A DNA stretch of 64,000 nucleotides from positions 566,342,406-566,406,405 of the forward strand of contig OY856410.1 in NCBI GenBank assembly GCA_963693085.1, given 5' to 3'. Both the position numbers and the translations under genes were made by a program. This document shows, one piece after another, positions 11,966-24,400 of the stretch (position 1 is the first letter of the stretch; each line of letters opens with the position of its first letter). The stretch is from Alisma plantago-aquatica (Eukaryota; Streptophyta; Magnoliopsida; Alismatales; Alismataceae). The notes under the pieces were generated by a model. The model had not been told where the DNA came from, did not search any database, and saw only the letters and a program-made list of their open reading frames with translations.

Positions 11966-12703
11966 ATTGAAAAACACTAGAGGGGGGGTGAATAGAGTTT
12001 TAAAGATATTTTAACAATTATTTAACTCAAACAACCACAATTGAAAATGGAAGAAGGAGACAAGTGTTTAGAGTGGTTCCAACCTTAGCAAATACTAAGG
12101 TTGTCAGTCCACTACCCGGTTGCTTACCCAACTGGGATTTTGAAAGTATCAATTTTATTACCTTCACAAGGAATTACACAAAATACAATACTTTCTTACA
12201 CCCCTTGAACAACCTTCACTTGAAGTAGATGCACCAACCCGAGGTATCCTTCTTGAAGTAACTCCAAGCTCCCCCTTGAAGTAGCCTTCCTCTTTAGAAG
12301 TAACCTCCTGTTGCACCAGCCTTCTTGAAGTAGCTCAAGGTCCCCTTCTTCACCAAGAAGATCTCCAACCTCTCCAATCTGCAGCCTCCAACCTAGGAGT
12401 AGCAAGGAGAGTACAAACAATAATAGTGAACAAGAAAGGAAAAAGGAAATTACAACTTATCCTTTGAAGCACAAGGCTTGATTTTCCTAGATCAAGCGTG
12501 TAGATCTCCTAACCAATGTGTATGGAATTGTGATTGTTGTGGATAGGAGATGCTAGCCTATAGGACACGAAATTTGAGCTGAGAGAAAAAGTAGCCAGAT
12601 TTCAATATGCTCAATTGCTCACAAATAGATTGCTCAATGTAAGTGTATGCTCAAAGATTGCTCAAGTGTGAAAACAAGTAAGTTTAGGTGTCCTAAGGCA
12701 TGT

Positions 12704-12713
12704 CCTATTTATA
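12704..12713 (-). promoter_or_regulatory. Likely TATA box of copia B 5' LTR
   Basis: The minus strand reads CTATAAATAGG, colinear with the box at 5714-5723. It would drive full-length genomic RNA towards lower coordinates. Confidence 0.7.
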
Positions 12714-12850
12714 GTAATGTCCTACAAGTGCTTAAGGACATTCTAGACACTTTCTAGGGGTTTCTAAGTGCTTAACTAGCCGTTAGATATAAGTTAGTAG
12801 TTTTAACAACGTCTAGTTAATTAATTCTGCAGTTGCTGTCAGAGTCCATC

Positions 12851-13048
12851 TCGGTCGAGAAATGGTCGACCGAGACACCTACTCGGTCGAAGTTTTGTCG
12901 ACCGACAGGCTCTCTGGATCAAGTGTTTTGCAACGTTTATCTCCAACTTCCAACTACCTTGTCAGCTGTGTCTAACGGCTACTTGGGTCTTTCTCGGTCG
13001 AGAAGTTTGTCGACCGAGAGTGTCTCGGTCGAGGATTTTGTCGACCGA
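12851..13048. promoter_or_regulatory. Four paired inverted-repeat sites in copia B U3 (5' LTR)
   Basis: Sites are at 12851-12873, 12883-12905, 12994-13017 and 13025-13048, with starts 32 and 31 bp apart within pairs. All eight arms match TCGGTCGA or TCGACCGA. They lie upstream of the TATA box at 12704-12713. Confidence 0.88.
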
Positions 13049-13390
13049 GATAGACCTTGTTTCAATGTTTCAAATGAAGACATTAAGTGTGTGTATGAGT
13101 GTGCATATGTGACACTATTGAAGGAGATGACCTATCTAAATGTGATGTTTAGCTAGGGAAGATCTAATGCTTGATTTACATGAAGTCTAAGTACTTGTAC
13201 ATTATATATTTGTACAAGTTTACAATTGATTACATTTCATGACATTTACAATCATTCAAGCATATAGATTCCCTAGTGCTTTGTCATTCACCTTATTCCT
13301 GCAACACTCAAGTAGCACGTTAGATCAACAAGAATGAAATGTTTGTCATTATCAAAACAAAGGGATTTACAGATGTCCATTTAGCCAACA

Positions 13391-13395
13391 ATTTC
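13391..13395. repeat. Target site duplication of copia B, right copy (ATTTC)
   Basis: It matches 4977-4981. Removing B plus one copy restores an uninterrupted reading frame of element A across the site. Confidence 0.95.
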
Positions 13396-13680
13396 CATAT
13401 CTATTGATATCATCAATAAATGTAATGAAGCATTGATACCCTCCTCTAGTTATTCAACTAGAAGGACCACATACATCAATTGGTATGAGTTCTACAAGTT
13501 CAATCACCCTCTCATTATTTCTAGTAAAAAGGCACCTTTTTATTGAGAGATTCAGAATCAAATGAGTCTAAGTATTCATCATTGTGGAGTTTAGAAATGA
13601 GCTTCTCATTTATATGGCTCAAGTGACAATGCTAGAGGTATGCCATGTTTGGGTCATGCATTTTGATACATTTGGTGTTT
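13391..13680 (-). pseudogene. Old copia element A: GAG-pre-integrase and start of integrase
   Basis: On the minus strand this encodes the LSHINEKLISKLH zinc-motif region, then VCGPSS and GGYQCFITFIDD, the entry to the integrase core. A stop lies between them. It is the upstream partner of 4615-4981, split from it by copia B. Further upstream (to about 13760) FYLDDFLYGNS-like fragments recall the end of a copia protease. Beyond that the homology fades. Confidence 0.82.
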
Positions 13681-13720
13681 ATGTTATATACACGTGTCTT
13701 AGGATCCAATATCATAAGAC

Positions 13721-14030
13721 ATCAGGAATTGCCATATAGGAAGTCATCCAAGTAAACTGAACAATAATTGTTCTTTACAAGGAAAAAAGTACTCTCTCTT
13801 GTCCAAACAAAAACTTAATAGCATATGATTCGTATCAATTCTACAATGCTATTATAGTCCTCAATTTGTATAGATATCAAGAAATGCCATATAGGAATTC
13901 ATCTAAGCAAATTGAACAAAAAAATTCTTTACAACGAATGAAGAACCCTTTCTTGTCACAAGAACTTAATGTCATACAAGTAATAGCAATTATTTAATTC
14001 TATTACATTCCCAATTTGCTGAGATATGGT
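13721..14030. repeat. Diverged tandem duplication, period about 155 bp
   Basis: The tract beginning atcaggaattgccatatagg at 13721 recurs at 13876 as atcaagaaatgccatatagg. The copies stay similar through a ttctttacaa block and an acttaat-cata block. It lies in the protease-proximal remains of element A. Confidence 0.7.
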
Positions 14031-16320
14031 ATGTACCCCATAGTAGCAATAACAACTCTTCCACTTTTAGGTCAACATGTTCCTTCTCTAAGGATATACT
14101 TCTCTTATTATGTTACATTCACATAAGACTCTCATATCATATCCAATAAACATGGTTAAGAAAGGACTAAATTTATCTCGATAATGTAACAACATGAGAT
14201 GGAGATCTCTATCTCCTTGTACCTCTCAATTCCTCTAGGTAAGATAGGAATCATCCAATGTCCAGTATTGATGAAGTTTCCTATGTGTACATTAATTCCT
14301 TTACCTTATTTTCACAAAGGATTTTGACTTAAGGTTGACATAGATCCCATCTTAGTCTTATCATTTATAGCTATACCCCAACTTCTCATTTTGACATTCA
14401 AAATAGAAATATAAATTGTAAGGCTTGGTTTCAAAATATAATGAGACATGATAGAAATTGTATAACCACGTTATTCATAATGATTGTCTATGTGATATCT
14501 GTAGCATTTTGAATAATCAAGGCCATGGTCAACTTTTGGCCAAGGGAAGTCACATACTCTTTGGGTCCTTTATGTACTCAACTTGTTTGAGTATATAACA
14601 ATCTAATGGGAGTGATCTCATGAGAGAAACATGTTCCAATATATTGAGATCACACTCTAGCTTGAGAACACTTCTCAAGTTGATGTACTAGTCCTCAGAA
14701 TTTGTCTCATCAAGCACGAATTCTCAAATTGGTCACAATGACAAGTGGTTCATGTTTTATTTATATGATATTACACGAACATAAATTTTTATTTGAAATA
14801 TAGTTGTACTTAATTAGACCTTTAATTAAACATTTACTCCCACTATTTTATTCGAATTAATATCACTCACTTTTAATGCAAAAAGTTACATTGAATAACT
14901 TTCTAGTGGATCAAGGTCCATATTTCATTGAATCACAAGTCAAAGTTTGGTTGCCAGCTCACAAATGAAGTTATTTAGGTAGGAAACTTCTACTAATTGC
15001 ATCCCATGCAACTGTTGGATGAATGGGGAACAACCATTGTTAAATTACGTCATATGGAACACCCATATGTATGCCTCTAGGTGCTTAATCCTATTAAGTT
15101 ACATAGTTAATCTAAACCCAATCGTCAATATCGATAAGACCTTGTACCATGCTTTGACAGACACACACGTTTACCTCATACCTCACCAAGATGGACAATG
15201 CAACCTCACTTTGGGTAGCCAGATAAAACAATTGAGGACTTGATGTGTATCAAATGTTGTAAAGCATCTTATCTTTATATTCAATGTTTGCATCATTTGT
15301 AAACTTTGCCATCTTTCTTTCTAGATTTTGAATTTAATGTAAGCATGTTTATTATTTTTTTATTTTTGTGTAATTGTATGTTTATTTGTGAAAAAAATCA
15401 TGGACTTCCATTTTATGATAAATTTACAATGTAAAATGGGCATCTAGTTTCATTGTTGAACTAGTTCATCATTTTATCCATTACTAATACCATGATCTTG
15501 TCCACTCTTTTTCTAAGATAATGAAGAGATAATCATGTTGCACTGTGAAATACTTTAAAATTGATAAACTTGAAATTATTGTATTGTTGTAATTGATTCA
15601 ATGACATGAACGATGAAAATGGCTAGTGTAATTTTTTAATAACTTAATTTAATAATGACATCTCTTCACATAAGGAGTCATCTTGAATTAACCAATCTAG
15701 TGTGCTTCATTACGGAACATAAGGACTATACTACTTAGAGAAACTCATCTAAAGCATCAACCCTTTTCTTTTTTCATTCAAGTAGCGAAGAGGATATAGA
15801 TTCCCCATTTAGTATGCTATCCTAGATTAAAGAATCAATGTGTTCATGATGGCTAGGTGCTTTAAAAAAAATCCTTAGAACTAAAATGAAAATCCTCCAA
15901 ACATTGAAAAGGGGCAATAATAGCTCGATGGTATACCAAACTAATTCAAAATATCAATGTGGTCTTGATGGTTGTTACCAAAAGCTTAATTGAAAAAAAG
16001 GTTCTGATATGTCACAAATGTAAATTCTAGATTTCGTTCATATGAAAACATGAAGGAATAGTTGGGCTAAGATGAAGAGTTCCTAGATGGGAATCTTTTG
16101 GTTGTTGTTTGGGGGGAAACCATATAGGACAATAGATTCCCATATATAGGGGGAGATCTTGATTGTTATCTCAATTTGAAAAGAACCACACATTAAAAAT
16201 AGGATTTGTCATTCATGTCAGTAGTCCATTGAAGAAAAAAAATCAATTGGTTCAAAATAGTTCAATTCATATTTTGAAAGCATGTTATATTCTTTGAATC
16301 TTGTTTTGTATCTTATTGCT
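14031..16320. other. Gene-free, decayed repeat sequence
   Basis: AT-rich DNA with only short chance ORFs (for example 15019-15243, no recognisable domain). Position suggests remains of element A on the left and the 3' interior of a TAT-like element on the right. I see no clear motif in it. Confidence 0.5.
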
Positions 16321-17930
16321 TGAGGATAAGTAATTATTTTAGCTTGGCATGTTTTGATGAATGTAACTCATATTATTTTATGCCCTAATATCATGTGTTT
16401 AATGATCCAAATTTCACGCTTTAGTAATACTTTAAGCTCGTAATTGCATAATAAGGGTAATTATTATTTTTTCTATTACTTGGACCAAAGATATTTTGTT
16501 GCACATATTACTAAGCTTAGTTCATATGGAACTATTGAAACTTTAATCACTAATGAAGGAACCCTAGAAAATGAAGGCAATACCTTTATACATATTAACA
16601 CATCATACACCTACATATGCATGCATCTAGAACGCTCTTCTATTTCCTAGTTTGTTGCATAACATGTAGCGCACACCATAATTGATTCTAGAACTTGGTG
16701 ATAAACACAACTCCAACATGCATGACGTGCCACATATCTGCAAGATGTGTGGTACATTAGTAGTAGTAGCTTTCACGATCATCATGCACTACATATACAG
16801 TCAATGATATATTGTGCAATATCATAAGAAACCACTCCCTACGACCTTAAGCATGTGCATGCATCTTCAACTGCACATTGAGGTAAACTATTTTGAGCCT
16901 TGTCTTTGGCAACTATTGGGGTGCATGACATGTCACTTCTCATGCATCTCTCCTTAAGTACAAAAAATATAAGAGTGGGGGTGGTAATTGAGGGATATAT
17001 TTCATTTAATCTGTACAAACTTGGAAAAAAGGAGGAGAGGTGACTCAACTCTCAAAGAGGTTGATAGGGAGAATAAGAATGCGTTTGAGGCAAATTCTAT
17101 CTCTATCCAAGCTTGAGAAGCTTCAAGTGCATCTCTATTGTACAAGTTAACCCCTCTACAAGTGTTGTATTCATTTTTTGTCTTCCTATACTCAATTTTC
17201 TTGTTGTTACTCCATGAAACTTGTTCATGATATCAACATTGTTTGTGTATCACCAATTGATATGAAATAAGTTTCCTTATATTTGGTGCTAAATGGCACC
17301 TATTAGTCATATGATGAACAACAATTTTTAATATTACGAATTTTCTCTATTGTTTTTTTTATTTGTTAATGAGAATAGATGGCCACATATTTCTAAGTCT
17401 CTAAATTTGTATCTCGAGAGAGGTACAAATTTAGTAGATGATAAATAGAACTCTATATTCTATTACATGAAAGTTAATTGAGATTCATGCATGCTACAGT
17501 CTCCTTGATTGTATAATGAAGGAGGATTTATGACTCTCTTTGGAGTTATATAAGAGATATTAATAAATTGTGCTAGAATTGTGGGTTTAGAGATATGTAT
17601 TATAGACACCTAAGCAATTATAGGTGATACTATTAATAGTAATGTAGTGTGAGATGTGGATAATAGCGAGGACTAATATGTATTGTGAACTTATTCATCA
17701 TGTGATTAGTAGGCTTTGAGGTACCAAATACATTTGTTTGAATTGATATTTTGAAAGATAACTTGTTACAATGTTACTATAGATTGGAACTAAATCAATC
17801 AACCACCTATTCTACATGGATGGCATGATTTATTAAAATTGTATAGAGTTGAATTACATTGGTTCGCTTTGTATTCAAACCAACACTATACTATTGTTGA
17901 CATATTATATTGTGGATGGTAGAGTTTTTA
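16321..17930 (+). mobile_element. TAT/Ogre-like PPT and LTR start, plus strand (decayed)
   Basis: At 16321-16354 the sequence tgaggataagtaatt ... agcttggcatgtt resembles the gcttgaggacaagcaa ... agtttgggg polypurine region that precedes the 3' LTR in TAT-lineage gypsy elements. TGATGAATG at 16355 would be the LTR start. The right end was not found, and no clear TATA box or coding sequence remains. Confidence 0.45.
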
Positions 17931-19268
17931 GTGTTGATAAGTGATGCAGCCTAAATAGCACATCTGAAAGGAGGCAGACTCAGAAGGATCAAACTATAAA
18001 TTTATAACCTAAAACCTTCAAGGACCCCCACAACTTTATTACGGGGCCAACGTAGATATACGAGGTCGAACATAGGGATGTAGGGACCCTTAGGATGCTT
18101 AAGATCTCACTCTTAAGTCAGGTAAGACAACCCGATAGTCAATAAAGCTAAGGAGCTAGAACTAGTCTAGCAGGTTGTCACAAAATAAAACAAAACAAAG
18201 AAAAGAAAACTAAATAGAGTCTGTAGGATTCTACTAATTGGAGAGAAGGAGTTCCTGGCTATGTAACCACAAGTTGGGAAGTGTATGCACCCATTCTCGA
18301 GCATAGACAACCCTCAAACACCCGAGCAAACAACCTACATCCAAACATGGTACATACTGTGGTATCTATTCTTGTGGGGTCATCCCACTCGCTCTCACAC
18401 AGCATGACTAAAACCCATCAATGATGTGAAACCTTTTTCAAAGATGACCAATCAACACCCTAGAATATTCTAGATACCCTCTCAGGTCTAGGATACTTTG
18501 AGATGCTAGGAATAGGCATGATCTGGGCAGAACCAAGTAGTGGACCCGACCGAGCCTAGATCTACAGTTTTGCATAGGTCACCAACCTCTTTTCAAATTC
18601 CGATCCAAACCACCTTCTCTTATCTATTTCAACAACGAATCTCTCTATATAGGTAGAAATAGAAGTTCAAGTAAGAAAGATATCAACCAAACTAGCAATC
18701 ATAACCAGAAAGAGAAGATAGAACATCAAACATACTAGATCGGAAATAAAATGGCTTGCTTAAGGTAGTACATAAACATGCCCAAGACGGGCTACATAGC
18801 CAAGAAGGAGCTCAACTAGCTATGGACAAGAATAGTTGGCACCGAACAAAGGTGGAAGAACATCATTTATACATAATCAAAGGATAACGGTCGAAGAAAG
18901 GAGAAAAAGAAGAGATTTAGCCCATAGAGGAGAGGTGGCTCATGCTCCTTAGCCTTCGTATAGGCTTGATCTCATCTTTGGTTCGTCCTCCTTGGTCTTC
19001 TGGACTCCTTGGCCTCCTTTCTCTTCAATTCTGCCCCGAACAATAGCTTGGTGGGTGTATGCAGGTGGAAGATGGCTAGAAATAGTAGGATATGGGTGAA
19101 TGGTGGTGGAAAATGGTGGTAGATGGAAGAAAACTGGAGGAACAGACGTAGGATGAGCACCTCAGCCTTTCCAAACTTTGGAACTCTCCTACGGGGTTAT
19201 GGGGACCAAGAAAATTTGAAACTTGGAACTCGTGATCTCTGAACCCCCCTCTAGGTCGCGAGGGGTGG

Positions 19269-19279
19269 GTATTTATAGG
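19269..19279 (-). promoter_or_regulatory. Likely TATA box of TAT-like 3' LTR
   Basis: The minus strand reads CCTATAAATACCC, 600 nt inside the LTR start. A CACGGTCACGGTCA tract lies 50-80 nt upstream (19318-19350), before a GGT-rich patch. Confidence 0.5.
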
Positions 19280-19492
19280 CGAAGGCAGAAGATCGTCGCG
19301 ACTCCTGCCTTGGACATGGAAGATCCCATGGTCACGATTGTGTCACGGTCACGGTCAACTCTGCAGTGGTGGTGGTGGTGTTGCCTTCTTGGCCGCAGTC
19401 ATGGCATCATCATCCAAACCCACCCCCACGGGGGGGGTGCTATTACCGGTGGGTGAGGGGCCCGCGTCGATGAACCTTTTAAGTGATGAGGA

Positions 19493-19869
19493 TGTATTCT
19501 GATAAAGAACTGTCCATCAAAAATAGGGTCTAAGAAATCAAAAGTGTCTTGGGCCCACTAGTTGGTTAGTGGGACCACTGTCTCCTAAGTTGGTGCACAT
19601 AGTGCGATGCTTAGTCCACCGTGGTCATGACTGATGGAAGCCTAGTTGCTGCAAAAACCATGTGTTGGGGAGAAATCTTGGAGAATAGATGTCTTTTCAA
19701 GTTCGGTGCCTACAAGTCCCAAAATTGGCTAGTTGAGCAATTTTATATATGAAAATATGTAAATTACTAAAAGATAAGAATCTATGGTTATTTTGAGCAT
19801 ATTAAGGCAATATTAACACAAAACCATAAATAAATGCTTAGCATTGATGTCTAAATTTGGGTGTTATCA
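19493..19869 (-). repeat. 377-bp direct repeat, left copy (LTR end)
   Basis: It aligns end to end with 24401-24777. Shared blocks include attctgataaag, gcttgggc, tgatgcttagtcca, tgtgttggggagaaatctt and aaatttgggtg-tatca. Confidence 0.85.
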
Positions 19870-19886
19870 ACCACCCCAAGCTTAAA
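19870..19886 (-). other. Polypurine-type tract next to LTR
   Basis: The minus strand reads TTTAAGCTTGGGGTGG then TTGATAACACCC (LTR). Nearly the same tract occurs again at 21238-21254, right after the gag-like tail. Confidence 0.6.
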
Positions 19887-21237
19887 CCTTTGGTTGTCCT
19901 TAAGAAAGACTATTCTCAAAGAAAAAAAAGATAACATCCAAATTAAGCTTGGTGATAAATGCTAAAGTTTAAAAAAAATAGTTTAAAACATCAATTCTCT
20001 TGACCTATGTCGTTTTAGAGCAAATCCCCACCAATCAAGCACAATCTTGCTAAACTATGGTCAAAGAGCATCCATACAAGATTAAGCAAATTCACTACAA
20101 CTTGTCGATACTCATGAGGGTTTGAATCATAATTATAAAACATAAAAGAATTGTCACATAGGTGGTCACACATGTGATGAGCTATGAGCCATCATCATGT
20201 ATTCATGTAGACCAATCAGGAACAACACGCCTCCCACTTATTCAGGTCCTAAGAAGCAACAAAAGCAAAAAGACTAATGACTTCTGAGGATCCCGATCTG
20301 CATCAGGTTGGTCCATGTAACGAGTAACAGTCCCTACAGTCCAAGTCAGTTGGTCCAAAGCAGTGAGACAAACTCCTTGTATTGTTCTCAAACCAACCCT
20401 GCTACTGGGATGATCTCATAGGTCTCCTAGGGGTTCCTAGTGACTCTCTAATGAGCCTTAGGGTGGCATTACCAGGCACGACATACCCATGTTCATGAGT
20501 GCATTCATACACCGACTGGGCATCATCCTCAACTCTCCTAAAAGATAAAACAATGCTCATTTATTCACACTCAATATTTTATTCCCTACATTCTATTTTT
20601 ATAGGCTTGGGTGAGAACTATTTTTATATTTTTGGGATTTTGTGGGTGGTCATGCCTCTTTTGCAATTTTTTAATTTTTCATCTTTTTGACTCAATCTAA
20701 GGTGAGAGGGCATGCAGGCCATCAAGGAAAAACACTTCAACTTGATTATAGCTCAAAACTCATCATTATCTACTTGATACCTGTGTGTAAAGATAGTAAT
20801 TATGATTTAAGGGTCCTTTAGAATAGAGTCAAGTTCATGAGAAACATAGCTTGGAGTTTTGATCAAACTATAGCTCTTTCCAACGGTCCTATATCCTAGG
20901 TTTGTCATTCACAACATAGATCAAGGGAATAATGTTTTAAGCTATGAAAAAGGTGCATAAACTTAGATTTATTACCAGACTTATGGAAAGAGTCAATGAG
21001 CAAGCCAAGCAAAAGATCAAGCAGTTTAAGATGAAAATTGTGCATTTAGGCATAAAGATAAGCATTTAGTTCTATGATTTGCATCACATAGCCTTAATTG
21101 CAACGCTACAAATTATGAAAAAAAGTCTTATAAAGCTGAAAATTTATGCTAAATTTAAGAAACATAGAAAATAAGCATACGTGCATGCAAAGAAATAAAA
21201 GGGAAAAGTACAAGATAGATGATGGTACACCTTCCCA
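19887..21237. other. Gene-free interior between two PPT-like tracts
   Basis: No coding signal. It lies between the LTR-adjacent purine tract and a second copy of the same tract, as expected of the long 3' untranslated part of a TAT-like element. Confidence 0.4.
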
Positions 21238-21254
21238 CCACCCCAAGCTTAAAA

Positions 21255-23150
21255 ATTTTGCTCATCCTCGATGCTGCCGGTAGTCACTGTTTATATACTG
21301 GTTCAGATCGTCGATGTTGCCTGGTGGATTCTCATAGTCCTGGTGTATTCCTTACTGAAAGTGGAATGACTGTCTGAAATCCTGGGTCAGCTGATAGAAA
21401 GGCTAGATGGGTTGTTGAAATGGTTGGTGAAAATTCAGTGGAGGCGGTGGAGGGAAGGCTATGTCGAACCTCTATCTGAGGTACCGCACATCCTGTTACA
21501 GCATATCAAATCGTCTGTCGGAGTCAATCCTGAAATCAGTCATGAACTCATAAAGGTTCCCCGAGTTGAGATTTGGGTGTATTTCTCCTACTGAGGAGGT
21601 TGTTGGTAATCTACTGTAGGCATATCTGTGTAGGGTTCTCCCTAATATGGTATGTCATGGAAGGTTTCCCATGTCTGTTGTCTGGCCTCCTAAGTCTTTG
21701 GCATTGGTGGTGCTGAAGTAGATGCTCTTGCAGTTCCGCCCGCCCGACGAACGTTTCCCTGGGCATCCAATAGAGAAACGTCCATGAGTGTTGTCCTACA
21801 TGCAAACTCTGCATTTGCTGGCAGAAGTACTTTGTGCTTACTGTAACCAAAGATATAAAGATATCCTGTACTACACTACTTGATTACCCCTGCGTGAATC
21901 AAGTGATCTATGTCCAACCTGGACCACTCAGCCTTTTCCTGCATAAGTGTTAGGTGTCTATCTCCAATTCCAATATGGCACGCTATGAAAGTGATAATGC
22001 CTACCATCAGCATGAATTGGACCTGCTTCTTGAAAGAGTTTTGAAAGTGGAAGATTATGAAGTTCCCCACATTCACTTTTCTTCCTATTGATGCATACCA
22101 CAAAATGTAGAGGTCTATTGAACTGAGCACCCCTTGACGGTCTTGCTTCTCAAAAAATGAAGTTCACGATAACTCGATGCAGATAACAAAGTGTTAGGTT
22201 GTGGATGTGTAAAGCTTTGGTGCTTCTAGAAACATATTTATCTTCCTCTATAAGCATCTTCCATGCTTGAGAAGCATTAAAGTTACGGTCCCCTATCTCC
22301 AGCCGACCCTAAACATCTCAGTGTAGTCCTCAAAAGAGTGTCACAACTATCTAGTGAGGTGATCCTTAGTGACTTCATGGGTCTGGTTCAGTAGGTGAAA
22401 CTGCATGACAGTGTGCTGGTGGTCCCTTGGGGTCTCGAGCGTAGAATCATACTCACAGGTGAGTCTATGATAAGAATCACATTGCGTATATGCAAGGACA
22501 TCTAGGCCAACAACTGCAAGATATCTGCTGACTTGTGCTTGTATCTCGAGCCTAATCAGTGTTGTAGGGTCAGCATATCTTGGGCCTACCAGTCTGTGCT
22601 TGTCTTTAATTAAAGCATCAAATTTCTACTTTTGCTTCATACTTCTGAACATGGGAGAAGGGAGGGAGCTTTAGTTAACACATTTAGGAGTGGGGTGGTG
22701 TCTGCTCCCCTAAACTGAATCACACGATGAAGTTGACCAATGTAAGGACATCGACCGTTTTGCTGACTGTCGGTGCTAGTCCCCTGTAGATGAAGCTCTG
22801 TGTAACACTAACGGCTCTCCTGATGGCCCATCAAAGTATGGAGCTCAGCATAGCGGTGTGCTCTCGACCTTCTCTCACTAGAGAATTTCTACAATGAATC
22901 ACCATTGTAGATGTCCATCGGAGTGGCAGACATGTGGTGGTAGTCTGAATCGGCCTCCTGTAACCCAAACCCTGCTGAAGCAGAAAGCATAGTCTCATCT
23001 TCGTACACTAAGTTTGTGGTTTATGTGTCACAGAGTGGATATCGACCCCCGTTCTCTACCAGTGACAAGGAGATTCCTTCCCCTTTATTTCACGACATAG
23101 TCTTCTTGAGCTTCTTAATGCTATTTCTCATTGTGTCCATGGTGCTGATT
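21255..23150 (-). pseudogene. Degenerate gag-like region of TAT/Athila-type element
   Basis: The minus strand keeps protein-like blocks in shifting frames. It begins near MDTMRNSIKKLKK (about 23140), followed by a block with RAHRYAELH and FRGADTTPLLN. The longest clean stretch (22130-21876) includes ASIGRKVNVGNFIIFHF and resembles the plant-transposon domain of TAT/Athila gag. The tail is rich in Gln/Pro/Phe (FPPPPPLNFHQPFQQP) and ends beside the second purine tract. Many stops show it is dead. No protease, RT or integrase follows, so this copy is deleted or non-autonomous. Family assignment rests on memory of domain style and is moderate. Confidence 0.5.
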
Positions 23151-23219
23151 TTGTGGTGTTGATCTGGTCGGTGCGACCAGGTCCAGGGTTGGCACAGTTG
23201 GGCCAAAGCACATCAACCT

Positions 23220-23480
23220 CTACCGTGATATTGACCATGATGTTGACTGTGACTTCAATCACCTCGACCAAAACGATCACGATTTATACCCCGTCTGCAA
23301 CTGAGGCAACTGCAATTGAGGTGACCTCGATCGCGGTGACCTTGACTTGCACCCCGACCATGACTGAGGCGACCGCGACCTAGACGGCTGTGACCACTGC
23401 TTGTACCCTGACTACAACCAAGGTGATTGCGACCTAGATGGCCGCGACTGTGATCGTGGGATCTGGTGCAACCTGGCGTA
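23220..23480. repeat. GACC/CGACC degenerate array
   Basis: About 25 variants of (c)gacc and cgac, such as accgcgacc, spaced irregularly in GC-rich DNA. It lies between the gag-like start and the TATA box at 23697, so downstream of the box on the minus strand. Confidence 0.7.
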
Positions 23481-23696
23481 GATGGCGACAGTGTTAGAGT
23501 AGCGGCTTGTGGTCGCGGGTGGAGGTGGAGGTTTTGGGGTAGTTGCTACTGCAATTGCCTCTGTGCCTGCTTCAAGTCTGCTAGATAGCGAGGGAAATAA
23601 GTGGAAGAGGGAAACAATTCGAGGGCTCATGAGGGCTTTGAGGGAGAGGAGAGAACTCGGGCGGTGGGCGTGGGAAAGAATGGCTCAGCCTGGGGG

Positions 23697-23705
23697 TATT
23701 TATAG
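23697..23705 (-). promoter_or_regulatory. Likely TATA box of TAT-like 5' LTR
   Basis: The minus strand reads CCTATAAATACCCCC, close to the box at 19269. A GCGGTC/GCAATTGCGGTC cluster lies 240-330 nt upstream (about 23940-24030). This box is about 1080 nt from the LTR start against 600 nt in the other LTR. Confidence 0.5.
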
Positions 23706-24400
23706 GTGGGGTGCATTATCCCACCTGGGGCTTGGCCGTTCTAGGCTGCGTGCTAGGGTGGTGGGGAAATTGGAAAAGGTGTAGAAAAACCTAGTCAAAA
23801 GTGGAAAGTTGGTCAAAAAACGAAATATATTCGGTTAAAAGTGCGATAGTCGGTGAAAAAGGTCGGGTCAGACCGACATATTAGTCAGTCAAGCTGACAA
23901 GGCATACCCAGGTCTTGCACGGGCAGACCTGCAGTAGCAGTTGCGCTGACCCACAGTCACAGTTGTGGCAAGCCCGCAATTGCGGTCATCCCTATGGTCA
24001 TTGTCAGACTGCGGTCGCAGTCCTTGCACTGCCAAGCGAGAAATCTAAAAGAAACACCTTCTAGCGCCATAAGTGGATAAAACGAAGGTGGAAGGTATTG
24101 AAAACATCTTTAGAATCAAACACCACGGGAGAGCAACAAGATATACCAAATAACTTCTTATAAAAAGATAGACCAAAAGCAGTTTTTAGGGCTAAAAGAG
24201 AGGAAATGCATGAATTAAAATGTAAAAGAAACCTAGATGATGCAAAGGAAAATAAATTTGAATAGTTAGAGGAAAGGTAAAACTTGAATTGACTTTATTA
24301 TGCAAAATTTTAAAACTATAAATTAAAGAGGAATTGTATAGGTAGTAGGGGGTGGCTGCCCTACAACTCCTACACTTGGATCCCAAATATGTAGTTTTGG

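Larger units (their letters stand above)
4982..13390 (-). mobile_element. Ty1/copia retrotransposon B (SIRE-like), near complete
   Basis: This is an 8.4-kb element transcribed on the minus strand. The 5' LTR is 11968-13390 and the 3' LTR is 4982-6400. Both run TG...CA on the plus strand and are flanked by ATTTC. The primer binding site is at 11954-11965, the polypurine tract at 6401-6416, gag at 11920-10197 and pol at 9863-6771. A gag with a long Glu/Lys-rich tail and coiled coil, a WVPK motif before the protease, and an iMet primer suggest the SIRE/Maximus lineage. There is no room for an env-like ORF: only 370 bp separate pol from the LTR. By hand count the LTRs differ by roughly 2-3%, so it is the youngest large insertion here. 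One stop and one frameshift in gag and one stop in pol make this copy defective unless supplied in trans. Confidence 0.95.
11968..13390 (-). repeat. Copia B 5' LTR
   Basis: It is a full-length match to 4982-6400 and ends in TTAGCCAACA at 13390, followed by the duplicated ATTTC. Compared with the other LTR it keeps all four dyads intact in their arms, including the one mutated at 5893. Confidence 0.95.

Noticed and set aside
22130..23100. Host gene on the minus strand at 22-23 kb
   Set aside because: Frame changes and many stops, plus the purine tract and LTR context, fit a dead retroelement gag better.
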